Assembly (NCBI RefSeq): GCF_002831585.1
Contig: NZ_CP025113.1
Coordinates: 3,301,001 to 3,365,000, forward strand
From: Bradyrhizobium sp. SK17
GTDB taxonomy: Bacteria; Pseudomonadota; Alphaproteobacteria; Rhizobiales; Xanthobacteraceae
DNA: 64,000 nt
Reading direction: 5' to 3'
This document shows, piece after piece, positions 10,571-20,444 of the stretch. Each line of letters starts with the position of its first letter. Position 1 is the stretch's first letter. The notes beneath the pieces are model-generated. The model saw only the letters and a list, made by a program, of their open reading frames with translations, made no database searches and was not told the origin of the DNA. A program made the translations under genes and the position numbers.

Positions 10571-12241
10571 TCAATTGATCCGCTCGACCCGCTTTCCTGC
10601 GGCCGGGCCGACCGGACTGTTGGCCTTGAAGTAGGCATACAGCGCATCGACATCGTAGATGCCGAACTGCTGCGCCGTTCCCGCCTTGAACACCGTGAAG
10701 CCGTCGCCGCCCTCGGCGAGATAATTGTTCACGGTGACGCGATAGCTGGCGGCGGGGTCGATCGGCTTGCCGTCGAGCGACATCCGTTCGGCGACGATGC
10801 GCGCGCCGTCGGGCTTGTTCGCATCCCACGCGTAGGCGAACCCCCTGGAGACCTGGAGCGCGCGCGGGCGCTTCGGGTCGGCCCATTGCTGTTCCAGCGC
10901 GTCCTTGAGCTGCTTGCCGGTCAGCGTCATCGTCACGAGCTGGTTGCGGAACGGCTGGCTTGCGAAGATGTCGGCGTAGGTCACCGCGCCGTCCTCGCGC
11001 CTGGTGATGTCGGTGCGCACGCCGCCGGGATTGGTGAAGGCGATCACCGCGCCGCCGTTCGGCTCGGCGCTCGTCGCGAGCAACTGCGCATCGGCGACGA
11101 TGTCGCCGAGCACGCTCTCGCCGGTCTCGGCGGGCGTACGCGACAGGGTTTCCGTGACCGAGCCTGCCGGACGGTTGGCGATCGGCGCGGCGAGCCGGTC
11201 ATAGGACTCCAGCAGCGCGCTTTGCTCGTGGTCCTTGGCCGTGCCAGCGATCCGCACGATGGTGTTGTCGGCCTTGGCACTGATCACGTCGTGGGTCTTC
11301 GGATCGAGCTGAAGATCGATCGCGGTGACCAGCGTGCCGTATTTGTCGCCTGACGTGACCAGCCGTCCGTCGATCTCGCAAATATAGGCCTGATGGGTGT
11401 GGCCGGAGATCACGACGTCGACCGCCTTGTCGAACTTCTTGACGATGTCGACAATCGGTCCCGAGATGCCGGGACATTCATTGTAATTGCCGATGGGAAA
11501 GCCGCCTTCGTGGATCAAGACGACGATCGCCTCGACGCCTTTCGCCTTCAATTCGGGGACCAGCGCATTGACGGTCTCGGCCTCGTCGCGGAAGTCGAGG
11601 CTGGCGACGCCGGCCGGCGAGACCAGGTTCGGGGTGTTCTTCAGCGCGAGCCCGATGAAGGCCACCGGAATGCCGTCGAATTCCCTGATCTCGTAGGGTG
11701 GAAACACCGTCTTGCCGGTGCCCTTGTCGAAGGTGCTCGCCGCCAGATAGTGGAATTTGGCGCCCGTGAACGGGTGCGGTCCCTGGCATTTGTCGACCGG
11801 GTGGCAGCCGCCGTTCTGCATCCGCAGCAGCTCGTCCTTGCCCTCGTCGAATTCGTGATTGCCGACCGAGGAGATCGCAAGGCCCATCATCGAGAGCGAT
11901 TCGATGGTCGGCTCGTCATGGAACATGGCCGACAGAAACGGGCTCGCGCCGATCAGGTCGCCGGCCGCGACGAAGATGTTGTTCTTGTGTCTTTCGCGCA
12001 GCTGCTTGACGACGGTGGCCATCCGCTCCGAGCCGCCGGCGGGCACCATGATCTTCTTGGTCGCATCAGCGGGGTTGGTGATGTGGATGCCGCCCGGCGG
12101 CGGCCGCAGATAGCCGTGGAAGTCGTTGATCGCGAGGATGCGCAGGTCGACCGGCGCGGCGCCCTGCGCCAGGCTGGGGCTTGCTGCGGCCAGTTCGAGC
12201 GCGCACAGCGCGGCGAGAAATGTCAGGCGGGGCTGTCTCAT
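10571..12241 (-). CDS. Periplasmic bifunctional metallophosphatase/5'-nucleotidase (UshA-like)
   Basis: About 556 residues from the ATG at 12241 (MRQPRLTFLAALCALELAAAS), which opens a Sec signal peptide ending near SLAQG. The N-terminal calcineurin-like domain has all the metal motifs: LAINDFHGY, AAGDLIGASP, VGNHEFDEG and VISGHTHQAY. The C-terminal 5'-nucleotidase domain contains NPGGVRTDI and a substrate-binding YRVTVNNYLAEGGDGF. It likely releases phosphate and nucleosides from extracellular nucleotides in the periplasm. It is a single gene flanked by a palindromic repeat. Confidence 0.93.
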   Translation of the reverse strand: MRQPRLTFLAALCALELAAASPSLAQGAAPVDLRILAINDFHGYLRPPPGGIHITNPADATKKIMVPAGGSERMATVVKQLRERHKNNIFVAAGDLIGASPFLSAMFHDEPTIESLSMMGLAISSVGNHEFDEGKDELLRMQNGGCHPVDKCQGPHPFTGAKFHYLAASTFDKGTGKTVFPPYEIREFDGIPVAFIGLALKNTPNLVSPAGVASLDFRDEAETVNALVPELKAKGVEAIVVLIHEGGFPIGNYNECPGISGPIVDIVKKFDKAVDVVISGHTHQAYICEIDGRLVTSGDKYGTLVTAIDLQLDPKTHDVISAKADNTIVRIAGTAKDHEQSALLESYDRLAAPIANRPAGSVTETLSRTPAETGESVLGDIVADAQLLATSAEPNGGAVIAFTNPGGVRTDITRREDGAVTYADIFASQPFRNQLVTMTLTGKQLKDALEQQWADPKRPRALQVSRGFAYAWDANKPDGARIVAERMSLDGKPIDPAASYRVTVNNYLAEGGDGFTVFKAGTAQQFGIYDVDALYAYFKANSPVGPAAGKRVERIN

Positions 12242-12320
12242 GACCTGTCCATGGAACACACGATCATGGCGCGACGCCACTACAATTTTGCGACGCTTCG
12301 TTTCAATCCCGACGCTTCGT

Positions 12321-13082
12321 TCAATCCTTCGTGCGCGCCATGAACGCCTTGAAGGCGCCGATCGCTTCCTTGGAGCGCATCCGTTCGCTGAACAGATGGT
12401 TCTCCTGCTCGATGCGGCGGGTGACGTCCTCCGGCGGCAGCCGGATCAGGCGTCGCGAAATCGCCACCGCCTCGGCCGGCAGCGCGCAGATCTCGCGCGC
12501 CACCTTGTGCGCCTCGACCTCGGCATGGCCCGGCGCCACCACGGTGTTGACGAAGCCGGCGACACGGGCGTCATCGGCCGACATGGTGCGGCCCATCACC
12601 AGCATCGCGAAGGCACGTTGGTGGCCCATCGTCCGCGGCATCAGCAGGCTGGAGGCACCTTCCGGCACCAGGCCGAAATTGGAGAATGGCGTCGAGAACA
12701 GCGCGGTCTTGCTGGCCAGCACATAGTCGCAGTGGAACAGCATGGTGGTGCCGATGCCCATCGCGACGCCGTCGACCGCGGCGATGACCGGTTTCACATT
12801 ATGGGCCAATGAATACAGGAACCGGACCAGGTCGGAGGCGGGCGGCGTCTCGCCGGTCGAGGTGCCTTGCGCGAGCATGTCCTCGATGTCGTTGCCGGCG
12901 GTGAATACGCCGGAGCCGCCGGTGATGATTAGGCAGCGGATCTTCGGATTGTTCTGTGCCTTGTCGATCGCGTCGCTGATCGCGCGAAACATCTCTTGGG
13001 TAATCGCGTTCTTTTTCTCGGGCCGGCGCAGCCGGATCACGCGGGTGGCGGCTTCGTCGGTCACTATGACATGCGCAGTCAT
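12321..13082 (-). CDS. Enoyl-CoA hydratase/isomerase (crotonase) family protein
   Basis: 253 residues from the ATG at 13082 (MTAHVIVTDEAATRVIRL). Crotonase fold: the first oxyanion-hole loop FTAGNDIEDML at about residue 65, and the second oxyanion-hole helix AVDGVAMGIGTTMLFHCDYVLA with PFSNFGLVPEGASS after it. The glutamate in the latter is one of the usual catalytic positions. The C-terminal helix ends in KEAIGAFKAFMARTKD. Likely acts on an acyl-CoA in fatty-acid or aromatic degradation. The longer frame to 13229 lacks family similarity. Confidence 0.9.
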   Translation of the reverse strand: MTAHVIVTDEAATRVIRLRRPEKKNAITQEMFRAISDAIDKAQNNPKIRCLIITGGSGVFTAGNDIEDMLAQGTSTGETPPASDLVRFLYSLAHNVKPVIAAVDGVAMGIGTTMLFHCDYVLASKTALFSTPFSNFGLVPEGASSLLMPRTMGHQRAFAMLVMGRTMSADDARVAGFVNTVVAPGHAEVEAHKVAREICALPAEAVAISRRLIRLPPEDVTRRIEQENHLFSERMRSKEAIGAFKAFMARTKD

Positions 13083-13388
13083 CAGCCAGTTCCATGGGGT
13101 CGGCGGGCGGTGGGGTTCGTGACGGCATCCTACATGATCCTGCGCAAGCCCAAAGCGATCCGTACAGCCGGCAATTGGACCGGATTGCGCAATTATGTCG
13201 CGCATGGGCGGTCCCCAAGCCCCATGCATTCATGAGCCCCATCGATAGGTGCATGCAGGTTTCGGGACCTAACGCGTTCATCACCGCACGCCTAGCTGTC
13301 GCCGAGTGTGCCGGCCCCGGGTGATGACGCGAATTGAAACACCCGGCCGGTCTGCAAGTTGGAATGCATCACGACGATGGAGAACGGT
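13083..13388. other. Divergent intergenic region, no gene seen
   Basis: About 306 bases between the crotonase gene and the aldehyde oxidoreductase operon, which diverge. It must hold both promoters. I see no convincing small gene; several short palindromes around ATGCATTCATG/CATGCAG (13222-13258) could be operators. Confidence 0.4.
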
Positions 13389-14063
13389 ATGCCAAGGCGC
13401 AGTCCAGGACCTGGTGGTCCCATTGGTCTGGAACTTTCCCGGCGCGAACTCTTGATCGCCGGCGCAGGCACGTTGGCGACGCCAGCCTTTGCGACCGAGA
13501 TTCCGCGTCCGGTGCGCGCGCAAGGTCCGTCAGCCCCGAGCGGAGCCCCCGCGATGATGAAAGTATCCGTCAACGTCAACGGCAATGCGCATGCCCTCGA
13601 GATCGACACCCGGACCACGCTGCTCGACGCGCTGCGCGAGCATCTGAAGCTGACCGGCAGCAAGAAGGGCTGCGATCACGGCCAGTGCGGCGCCTGCACG
13701 GTGATGGTGAATGGCCGCCGCATCAATTCCTGCCTGTCGCTCGCGGTGATGCATGAAGGCGACAGTGTCACCACCGTCGAAGGGCTCGGTACGCCGGACC
13801 GGATGCACCCGATGCAGGCGGCCTTCGTCAAGCATGACGGCTATCAATGCGGCTATTGCACGCCGGGCCAGATCTGCTCGGCTGTCGCTGTCCTCGCCGA
13901 GGTCAGGGCCGGCATTCCAAGCCATGTCAGCGCCGATCTCACGACGCAGCCGCAACTCACCAACGCCGAGCTGCGCGAGCGCATGAGCGGCAACATCTGC
14001 CGCTGCGGCGCCTATTCCAACATCGCCGAGGCGATCACCGAGGTTGCCGGGAGGGATGCATGA
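13389..14063 (+). CDS. Aldehyde oxidoreductase, [2Fe-2S] subunit with Tat signal (PaoA/YagT-like)
   Basis: About 224 residues. A twin-arginine signal ([19 protein letters not shown]) shows export of the folded complex. The plant-type ferredoxin domain has [21 protein letters not shown]. The second, alpha-helical cluster domain has [12 protein letters not shown] and the later CRCGAYSN. It carries electrons from the molybdenum centre to the FAD subunit in xanthine-oxidase-family enzymes. It is the first gene of a three-gene operon, and its TGA overlaps the next ATG. The start could also be a few codons upstream, at 13359. Confidence 0.9.
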   Translation: MPRRSPGPGGPIGLELSRRELLIAGAGTLATPAFATEIPRPVRAQGPSAPSGAPAMMKVSVNVNGNAHALEIDTRTTLLDALREHLKLTGSKKGCDHGQCGACTVMVNGRRINSCLSLAVMHEGDSVTTVEGLGTPDRMHPMQAAFVKHDGYQCGYCTPGQICSAVAVLAEVRAGIPSHVSADLTTQPQLTNAELRERMSGNICRCGAYSNIAEAITEVAGRDA

Positions 14064-15010
14064 GAGCCTTTACCTACGAGCGCGCGCGCACCGCGCGCGA
14101 GGCGGCGGCTGCGGCCGCGCGCACCAGCGGCGCCAGGTTCATCGCCGGCGGCACCAATCTGCTCGACCTGATGAAGCTCGAGATCGAGACGCCTGCGCAC
14201 CTGATCGACGTCAACGGGCTTGCGCTGGACAAGGTCGAGCCGACGCCGGACGGCGGCCTGCGGATCGGCGCGCTGGTGCGTAACACCGATCTCGCCGCCG
14301 ATGCGCGGGTGCGGCGCGACTACGGCTTGCTGTCGCGGGCGCTGCTGGCCGGTGCATCCGGCCAGTTGCGCAACAAGGCGACCACCGCCGGCAATCTGCT
14401 CCAGCGCACGCGCTGTCCTTATTTCTACGACACCAATCTGCCCTGCAACAAGCGCAGGCCCGGCAGCGGCTGTGCCGCACTCGGCGGCCTCAGCCGGTCG
14501 CACGCGGTAGTCGGAACCAGCGATGCGTGCATCGCCACCCATCCAAGCGACATGGCGATCGCGATGCGCGCGCTCGATGCCAAGGTCGAGACGATGCGGC
14601 CGGACGGCACGACGCGCAGCATTCCGATCGGCAAATTCCACCGGTTGCCGGGCGACACACCCGAGATCGAGACCAATCTGGTGCCGGGCGAATTGATCAC
14701 GGCGGTGGTGCTGCCGCAGCCGGTCGGCGGCGCGCACATCTATCGCAAGGTGCGTGACCGCGCCTCCTACGCCTTTGCACTGGTGTCGGTCGGCGCCATC
14801 GTGCAGCGCGACGGCAGCGGGCGCGTCGCGCTCGGCGGCGTCGCGCCGAAACCCTGGCGCGTCGAGGCGGCTGAGGCGGAGATGCCGCGCGGCGCCAGGG
14901 CCGTCACCGCAAGGCTGCTCGCCGGCGCCAGGCCGACGCAGCAGAATGCATTCAAGCTCGCGCTGGTCGAGCGCACGCTCGATGCGGTGCTGGCGGAAGC
15001 GAAAGGCTGA
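14060..15010 (+). CDS. Aldehyde oxidoreductase, FAD-binding subunit with extra Fe-S motif (PaoB/YagS-like)
   Basis: 316 residues from the ATG at 14060, which overlaps the previous stop (ATGA) after GGGAGGG. The FAD-binding segment [15 protein letters not shown] is near residue 30, and the CO-dehydrogenase flavoprotein C-terminal domain follows. The insertion [20 protein letters not shown] is the cysteine pattern that binds an additional [4Fe-4S] cluster in PaoB-type subunits, which supports the Pao assignment over an ordinary xanthine dehydrogenase. The partner for electron transfer is unknown. Confidence 0.9.
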   Translation: MRAFTYERARTAREAAAAAARTSGARFIAGGTNLLDLMKLEIETPAHLIDVNGLALDKVEPTPDGGLRIGALVRNTDLAADARVRRDYGLLSRALLAGASGQLRNKATTAGNLLQRTRCPYFYDTNLPCNKRRPGSGCAALGGLSRSHAVVGTSDACIATHPSDMAIAMRALDAKVETMRPDGTTRSIPIGKFHRLPGDTPEIETNLVPGELITAVVLPQPVGGAHIYRKVRDRASYAFALVSVGAIVQRDGSGRVALGGVAPKPWRVEAAEAEMPRGARAVTARLLAGARPTQQNAFKLALVERTLDAVLAEAKG

Positions 15011-15012
15011 TC

Positions 15013-17217
15013 ATGAGATTCGACACACCCGCCACCGAGAATCCGATCGACCAGCTCAGGATCATCGGCAAGCCCATCAGCCGCATCGATGGTCCGCTCA
15101 AGACCACCGGCACGGCGCCCTATGCCTATGAGCGCCACGACGTCGCGCCGAACGCAGCCTATGGCTATGTCGTCGGCGCCGCGATCGCCAAGGGAGGGAT
15201 CACCGCGATGGACGTTGCGGCGGCAAGGTCCGCGTCCGGCGTGCTTGCGATCGTCACCGCCGAGAACGCCGGCAAGCTGACCAAGGGCGATCTCAACGTC
15301 GCTCTTCTGCTCGGCGGCCCGGAGATTCAGCATTACCATCAGGCCATCGCGGTGGTGATCGCCGAGACCTTCGAACAGGCGCGTGCCGCGGCGCAACTGG
15401 TGCGCGTCGACTATGCGCGCAGCGACGGCGCCTTCGATCTCGCCGCGGTCGCCGAGACCGGCAAACCGGTCGCCGGCTTCGGCGGGCCGCCCGACACCGC
15501 GGTCGGCGATTTCGCCGCGGCCTTCGCCTCGGCCCCGGTCAAGCTCGACGCGACCTACACCACGCCAGACGAAGCCCACGCCATGATGGAGCCGCACGCC
15601 TCGATCGCCGCGTGGAATGGCGACAGGCTCACGCTCTGGACGTCCAACCAGATGATCGCATGGAACGCGGCCGACCTGGCGAAGACCCTCGGTATGCCCA
15701 GGGATAAGGTCCGGCTGGATTCGCCCTTTATCGGTGGCGGCTTCGGCGGCAAATTGTTCCTGCGCGCCGATGCGCTGCTCGCGGCGCTCGGCGCCCGCGC
15801 TGCCGGCCGACCGGTCAAGGTCGCGCTGCAGCGGCCATTGATTTTCAACAACACCACGCATCGTCCGGCCACGATCCAGCGCATCCGGATCGGCGCGACC
15901 AAGGACGGCAAGATCACCGCGATCGGCCATGAGGGTTGGTCCGGCAATTTGCCGGGCGGCAAGCCCGAGACCGCAGTCAACCAGACACGGCTGCTCTATG
16001 CCGGTGCCAACCGCATGACCGCGACGCGGATGGCGATGCTCGATCTGCCGGAAGGCAATGCGATGCGCGCGCCCGGCGAAGCGCCCGGCATGATGGCGTT
16101 GGAGGTCGCGGTCGACGAACTGGCCGAAAGCCTCGGCATCGACCCGATCGAGCTCCGCATCCTCAACGACACCCAGGTCGATCCGGAAAAACCCGAGCGG
16201 CGCTTCTCGCAGCGCGCGCTGACCGAATGCCTGCGCACCGGCGCTGAGCGTTTCGGCTGGGGCGCGCGCAACGCCCAGCCGGGACGCGTGCGCGACGGGC
16301 GCTGGCTGGTCGGCATGGGGGTCGCGGCCGCGTTCCGCAACAATCTGCTGACCAAGTCGGCCGCTCGCGTCCGTCTCGACAAGAGCGGCGTCATCACCGT
16401 CGAGACCGATATGACCGACATCGGCACCGGTTCCTACACCATCATCGCGCAGACCGCTGCCGAGATGATGGGAGTTTCGATCGAGCAGGTCAGGGTCCGC
16501 CTTGGCGATTCCGAGTTTCCGGTCTCTGCCGGATCGGGCGGCCAATGGGGTGCCAACAATGCGACCTCGGGCGTCTATGCTGCCTGCGTCAAGCTGCGCG
16601 ATGCGGTGACGCAGAAGCTTGGCTTCAACTCGGCCGAGGCCAGTTTCTCCGACGGCAAGGTCACGGCAGGCAATCGCAGCGTGCCGCTGGCGGAGGCCGC
16701 GGGCGAGGACGGACTGTCGGCCGAGGACGGCATCGAATATGGCGATCTCGACAAGACCTACCAGCAGTCGACGTTCGGCGCACATTTCGTCGAGGTCGGC
16801 GTCGATGCCGCAACCGCTGAGATCCGCGTGCGGCGGATGCTTGCTGTCTGCGCGGCGGGCCGCATCCTCAATCCGAAGACCGCGCGCAGCCAGGTGATCG
16901 GCGCGATGACGATGGGCGTCGGTGCTGCCCTGATGGAAGAGCTCGTGGTCGACAAGCGCCACGGCCTGTTCGTCAACCACGACCTCGCCGGCTACGAAAT
17001 GCCGGTTCATGCCGACATTCCGCATCAGGAATTGATCTTCCTCGACGAGACTGATCCGATGTCGTCGCCGATGAAGGCCAAGGGTGTCGGTGAGCTCGGC
17101 ATCTGCGGCGTTGCGGCCGCCGTCGCCAACGCGGTCTACAATGCGACCGGCATTCGGGTGCGCGACTATCCCATCACGCTCGACAAGCTGCTTGCGCAGA
17201 TGCCGGAGCCGGTCTGA
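15013..17217 (+). CDS. Aldehyde oxidoreductase, molybdenum-binding subunit (PaoC/YagR-like)
   Basis: 734 residues. It holds the molybdopterin-cytosine-dinucleotide cofactor. Cofactor-binding motifs include FIGGGFGGKLFLRAD at about 240, AMRAPGEAPGMMALE at about 350, GTGSYTIIAQTAAEMMG at about 470 and GSGGQWGANNATSG at about 510. The catalytic glutamate lies in KGVGELGICG near residue 694. Oxidises aldehydes, often aromatic, to acids in the periplasm. It follows the FAD subunit with a two-base gap. No XdhC/PaoD-type insertion chaperone gene lies immediately downstream; that gene must be elsewhere. Confidence 0.93.
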   Translation: MRFDTPATENPIDQLRIIGKPISRIDGPLKTTGTAPYAYERHDVAPNAAYGYVVGAAIAKGGITAMDVAAARSASGVLAIVTAENAGKLTKGDLNVALLLGGPEIQHYHQAIAVVIAETFEQARAAAQLVRVDYARSDGAFDLAAVAETGKPVAGFGGPPDTAVGDFAAAFASAPVKLDATYTTPDEAHAMMEPHASIAAWNGDRLTLWTSNQMIAWNAADLAKTLGMPRDKVRLDSPFIGGGFGGKLFLRADALLAALGARAAGRPVKVALQRPLIFNNTTHRPATIQRIRIGATKDGKITAIGHEGWSGNLPGGKPETAVNQTRLLYAGANRMTATRMAMLDLPEGNAMRAPGEAPGMMALEVAVDELAESLGIDPIELRILNDTQVDPEKPERRFSQRALTECLRTGAERFGWGARNAQPGRVRDGRWLVGMGVAAAFRNNLLTKSAARVRLDKSGVITVETDMTDIGTGSYTIIAQTAAEMMGVSIEQVRVRLGDSEFPVSAGSGGQWGANNATSGVYAACVKLRDAVTQKLGFNSAEASFSDGKVTAGNRSVPLAEAAGEDGLSAEDGIEYGDLDKTYQQSTFGAHFVEVGVDAATAEIRVRRMLAVCAAGRILNPKTARSQVIGAMTMGVGAALMEELVVDKRHGLFVNHDLAGYEMPVHADIPHQELIFLDETDPMSSPMKAKGVGELGICGVAAAVANAVYNATGIRVRDYPITLDKLLAQMPEPV

Positions 17218-17245
17218 AGCGTGGCGTTAGCGGGAGTCCGCGTTC

Positions 17246-17809
17246 TCAGCCTCCCCACACGGTGGCTCCGCGCCAGCCAAGTTCGTTGAATTCCGCCGCC
17301 CGCAACGGGGCTTCGCCGGCGGCGAAGAATTCGTCGAGCTGCGGCGGCTTGACGGTGGTTTCCGATAGCATCGCATGGGCCTGCCCACGATGATGGATCT
17401 GATGCTGGAACAGATGCATCAGCAGGCGGTCGCGCCGCTCGGTCTGCACTGACGTGTCGCGATTGACCTTGACGTCCTCATCGAGCCGCTCCGCCGTCAG
17501 CGCGTCGCAGTGAATGATCAGCCGCTGGTCGATCGCGCGTTGCGCGACTTTCAGCTCGGCGACCGACGGGCAGGGCACTTCGTTCGCCCAGGCCCTCGGC
17601 CCGAGCCAGCCGCCTTCGAGCGCGTCGACGTAGAACAGATCGACGACATGGATGTGATTGAGCGTCGCTTGCAGGCTCGGAAAGAACCCGGTGCGCGCGG
17701 CGGCGAATTCGGCCTGGCTGAGCTCGCCGCATGCGGCAAGCAGGCGATGATTGGCCCAGGCGTTGTTGTAGGCAAAGGCACGAAAGGTCTGAACGAGGCT
17801 CGCCGGCAT
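17246..17809 (-). CDS. DinB-family protein
   Basis: About 187 residues from the ATG at 17809 (MPASLVQTFRAFAYNN). Four-helix-bundle DinB/YfiT-like fold: the metal-ligand histidines are visible in TLNHIHVVDLFYVDAL and in LFQHQIHHRGQAHAML. Members are putative metal-dependent hydrolases or thiol transferases of unknown substrate, many of them damage- or stress-linked. It is downstream of and on the same strand as the LysR regulator gene, 26 bases away, so the two may be co-transcribed. Confidence 0.88.
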   Translation of the reverse strand: MPASLVQTFRAFAYNNAWANHRLLAACGELSQAEFAAARTGFFPSLQATLNHIHVVDLFYVDALEGGWLGPRAWANEVPCPSVAELKVAQRAIDQRLIIHCDALTAERLDEDVKVNRDTSVQTERRDRLLMHLFQHQIHHRGQAHAMLSETTVKPPQLDEFFAAGEAPLRAAEFNELGWRGATVWGG

Positions 17810-17834
17810 ATCGGTCCTCACTGGATTGATGGAG

Positions 17835-18725
17835 TCAGGCAGGCACTCCCAGCCGGCCGACCCGCGACAGCAGCAGCTTCAGGATCGGCGACTTGTTGGC
17901 CTTGTGGTAGGCGATCACGAGATCGAGCATTGGCGCCTCGCCCCGCACCGGGCGGGTGGTGATGCTGTCGGGCAGATAGCGCGCGGTGTAGGCCGGCAGC
18001 AGCATCACCGCATGCGTCGAGGTGATCATCGAGATCGCGTGCACGACATTGTGCACTTCGTGCTCCGGCCGGAGATCGACGCCGGCGCGGTCGAAATACG
18101 CCAGCACGGCGCGGCGCACCGCCGGCGCGGATCTGGACGGCAGATAGAAGGTCTCGTTGACGACGTCCTCCGGCGCCACTGTGGCCTGCGCCGCGAGGCG
18201 ATGGTCGCGCGGCAGCACGAACACCAACGGGTCGGTGCGGACGCGCTTGCAGGCGATGTCCTCCATGGTCTCGTCCATCCGCATGAAGGCGGCATCGAGC
18301 TTGCGCCGCATCAGCGCCTTGGCAAGCGAGGGCGAGTAGTCGCTCGACAGGCGGATGTCGATGCCGGGAAATCCGTCGCGCAGAATGCGGTTCACCTCGG
18401 GCAGCAGATCGATTTCGGCGCCCGACAGGAAGCCGAGCGAGAACACAGGCTTCGGCGGCTGCGCCGCGCGTAGCGCCGCCTCCTTGGCGGCCTCCGCCTG
18501 CAACAGCGCCATGCGGGCATGGTCGAGAAACGCCTTGCCGGCCGCGGTCAGCGCGATGCCTTGCGCGCCGCGGTTCAGCAGTTGAACACCGACTTCCTCC
18601 TCGAGATCGCGGATCTGCCGGCTGAGCGACGGCTGCGAGGTGTGGAGCTTCTGCTCGGCAGCAACGGTCAGGCTGCCCGCATCGGCCACGGCAACGAAGT
18701 AGCGGAGATGCCGGAGCTCCATCAC
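17835..18725 (-). CDS. LysR-family transcriptional regulator
   Basis: 296 residues. The N-terminal winged HTH (MELRHLRYFVAVADAGSLTVAAEQKLHTSQPSLSRQIRDLEEEVG) is canonical. The effector-binding domain begins near residue 90 (VFSLGFLSGAEIDLLPEV) and has the type of CatM/BenM or HcaR-like regulators. It is divergent from a secreted protein gene at 18905 and upstream of the DinB gene. The 180-base gap is the likely operator region. Confidence 0.95.
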   Translation of the reverse strand: MMELRHLRYFVAVADAGSLTVAAEQKLHTSQPSLSRQIRDLEEEVGVQLLNRGAQGIALTAAGKAFLDHARMALLQAEAAKEAALRAAQPPKPVFSLGFLSGAEIDLLPEVNRILRDGFPGIDIRLSSDYSPSLAKALMRRKLDAAFMRMDETMEDIACKRVRTDPLVFVLPRDHRLAAQATVAPEDVVNETFYLPSRSAPAVRRAVLAYFDRAGVDLRPEHEVHNVVHAISMITSTHAVMLLPAYTARYLPDSITTRPVRGEAPMLDLVIAYHKANKSPILKLLLSRVGRLGVPA

Positions 18726-18904
18726 CGTCTCCCAATCACACTATGCTGACCGCAGCTGTCGATGCGCCTGCCATATCTCGCAGGCATGGGGCCAGCTTAC
18801 AAAGTCTTTTTCAAGCCGGCCAGTACTGTCTATAGCGAAGCGCAATGCTGGTGTGGGTCTGCCTTGCAGGCAGAGGGCCCGCATCGCCGAGCCGGAGCTG
18901 TCGC

Positions 18905-19573
18905 ATGCGGAGCGGTCTTGCCGTGTTGCTGTCGTCGCTGCTGGCGCTGACCGGGGCGGGTGGCGCTGCCGCGCAATCTTCCGGCGATCAACCAGGGATG
19001 AGCGCCATGGATACCGACGTCGCCACCATCAAGCAGGCCCTTGCTGGCAACTGGGAGAGCATCGCGCCCGAGATTCGGCCGAGCAAGAACCCGGATGGCT
19101 CGATCAAGCCGTTCTATCTCAAGCGCAGCTTTATCTATCAACCCTCCGATCGCTTCGAACTGGTGGTCGTCAACTCGGCTGATCCCTACGGCAAGGTGCC
19201 GTTGGCGCGGATCAGGATCGTCGGGCACATGCAGTGGCAAGGCGCGCATCCGATCGCACCTGGCGCGCAGAAGGTCGATTTCGTCGCCGACGAGGCCTAT
19301 GAGGTCACGCCTCTGGCGCAGGGTTTCGCCGACGTCCTCAACAAGGTCGCCTCCGCAGGTTACGCGCCGTGGACGGTGGACGCGCCGCAGAGCATCTTCG
19401 GCAAGTCGTTCGCCCCCTTCGCGCTGAAGGAGGGCGCCAACTTCATGGAATACGACCTGGTCTATCTCAGGGGCGATCTCCTGTTCTGGGGCGCCCGCAA
19501 TGTCGACGGTCGCGGCTTCGACACCGAGCAGAACCGGCCGACCAATCTGCAGATCCCGCTGCTCAGGAAGTGA
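18905..19573 (+). CDS. Hypothetical secreted protein
   Basis: 222 residues from the ATG at 18905 (MRSGLAVLLSSLLALTGAGGAAAQ), which encodes a clean Sec signal peptide with an Ala-x-Ala cleavage site. The mature part has NWESIAPEIRPSKNPDGSIKPFYLKRSF, a beta-rich middle and a closing YLRGDLLFWGARNVDGRGFDTEQNRPT. It looks like a small periplasmic beta-barrel or lipocalin-like protein, but I do not recognise the family. It is transcribed away from the LysR gene. Confidence 0.7.
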   Translation: MRSGLAVLLSSLLALTGAGGAAAQSSGDQPGMSAMDTDVATIKQALAGNWESIAPEIRPSKNPDGSIKPFYLKRSFIYQPSDRFELVVVNSADPYGKVPLARIRIVGHMQWQGAHPIAPGAQKVDFVADEAYEVTPLAQGFADVLNKVASAGYAPWTVDAPQSIFGKSFAPFALKEGANFMEYDLVYLRGDLLFWGARNVDGRGFDTEQNRPTNLQIPLLRK

Positions 19574-19654
19574 CCGTGGTGCTTGCGCAATGACGTGATC
19601 CCTGCATAGCTGGCTCGGTCCATCGCGGACACTCGGTATTGGGGCGGCAGGCGG

Positions 19655-20356
19655 ATGCAACTGGCAAAGAACGTCATCGACATCGGCCTCTCCACCAACA
19701 ATCTCGAACCGATGCTGCGGTTCTGGCAGCAGGACGCCGGCATTCGCTTCGATCACGTGCAGCCGATCCGCCGCGGCCAGAAGCAGTACCGGCACGACGC
19801 GCATGGTTCGGTGATCAAGCTCAACCATCATGTCGAGCCGCTGCCGGATGCGGCGCCGAGCGGCTACCGCGAGCTTTTGATTGCGCGCGATGGCGTCGGG
19901 GCGCCAAGGCGCATGGTCGATCCCGATGGCAACGGCGTTTGCCTGGTGCCGCCGGGACATGACGGCGTCACGGGGATCGCCGTTGCCGTGGCCGTCCGCG
20001 ACCTCGCCGCGCATTGCAGGTTCTACGGCGATATCCTCGGCTTCGCCGGACAGTCATGGTCGGGCGGACCGGCCTTTCGCCTGGGGGGCAGCCTGCTCCT
20101 GCTCACCGAGGATCATGCGGCGACAATCGATCCGGTCCGGCAGGCGCGCGGCTGGCGCTACATCACGTTGCAGGTCGCCGATATCGACGCCGTGCATGAT
20201 GCGTTGCGCGCCAGAGGCGTGCGCGAGGGTCTCGCGCCGGTTACGCTCGGCGAGGTCGCGCGGATCTCCATGGTCCTCGATCCCGACGGCAACTGGATCG
20301 AACTGTCGCGCCGCGCATCGGTCGTCGGCAGCCTGTCCGGTCATCCCGGCGCTTGA
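19655..20356 (+). CDS. VOC (glyoxalase/dioxygenase) superfamily protein with two domains
   Basis: 233 residues with two vicinal-oxygen-chelate modules: one from DIGLSTNNLEPMLRFWQQDAG (about 8) and another from IAVAVRDLAAHCRFYGDILGF (about 108). Both end in a DPDGN-type signature (VDPDGNGVCLVPPG and VLDPDGNWIELSRR). A metal-dependent lyase, isomerase or dioxygenase is expected. Metal ligands include the histidine of FDHVQ and the terminal glutamate of WIELS. No specific substrate can be assigned. Confidence 0.88.
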   Translation: MQLAKNVIDIGLSTNNLEPMLRFWQQDAGIRFDHVQPIRRGQKQYRHDAHGSVIKLNHHVEPLPDAAPSGYRELLIARDGVGAPRRMVDPDGNGVCLVPPGHDGVTGIAVAVAVRDLAAHCRFYGDILGFAGQSWSGGPAFRLGGSLLLLTEDHAATIDPVRQARGWRYITLQVADIDAVHDALRARGVREGLAPVTLGEVARISMVLDPDGNWIELSRRASVVGSLSGHPGA

Positions 20357-20444
20357 GAGGGGGGTGTGCGGCGCGAAGTTTGCGACGCCCCGGGGCCGCT
20401 GCACGACCGCTGCTGTCGACGCGCGCTCGTCGCGGATGAGCCGG

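Noticed and set aside
14767..17025. 752-codon minus-strand frame opposite the PaoC-like gene
   Set aside because: Complementary to a clearly real catalytic subunit with all its motifs; the composition is that of a codon-position mirror.
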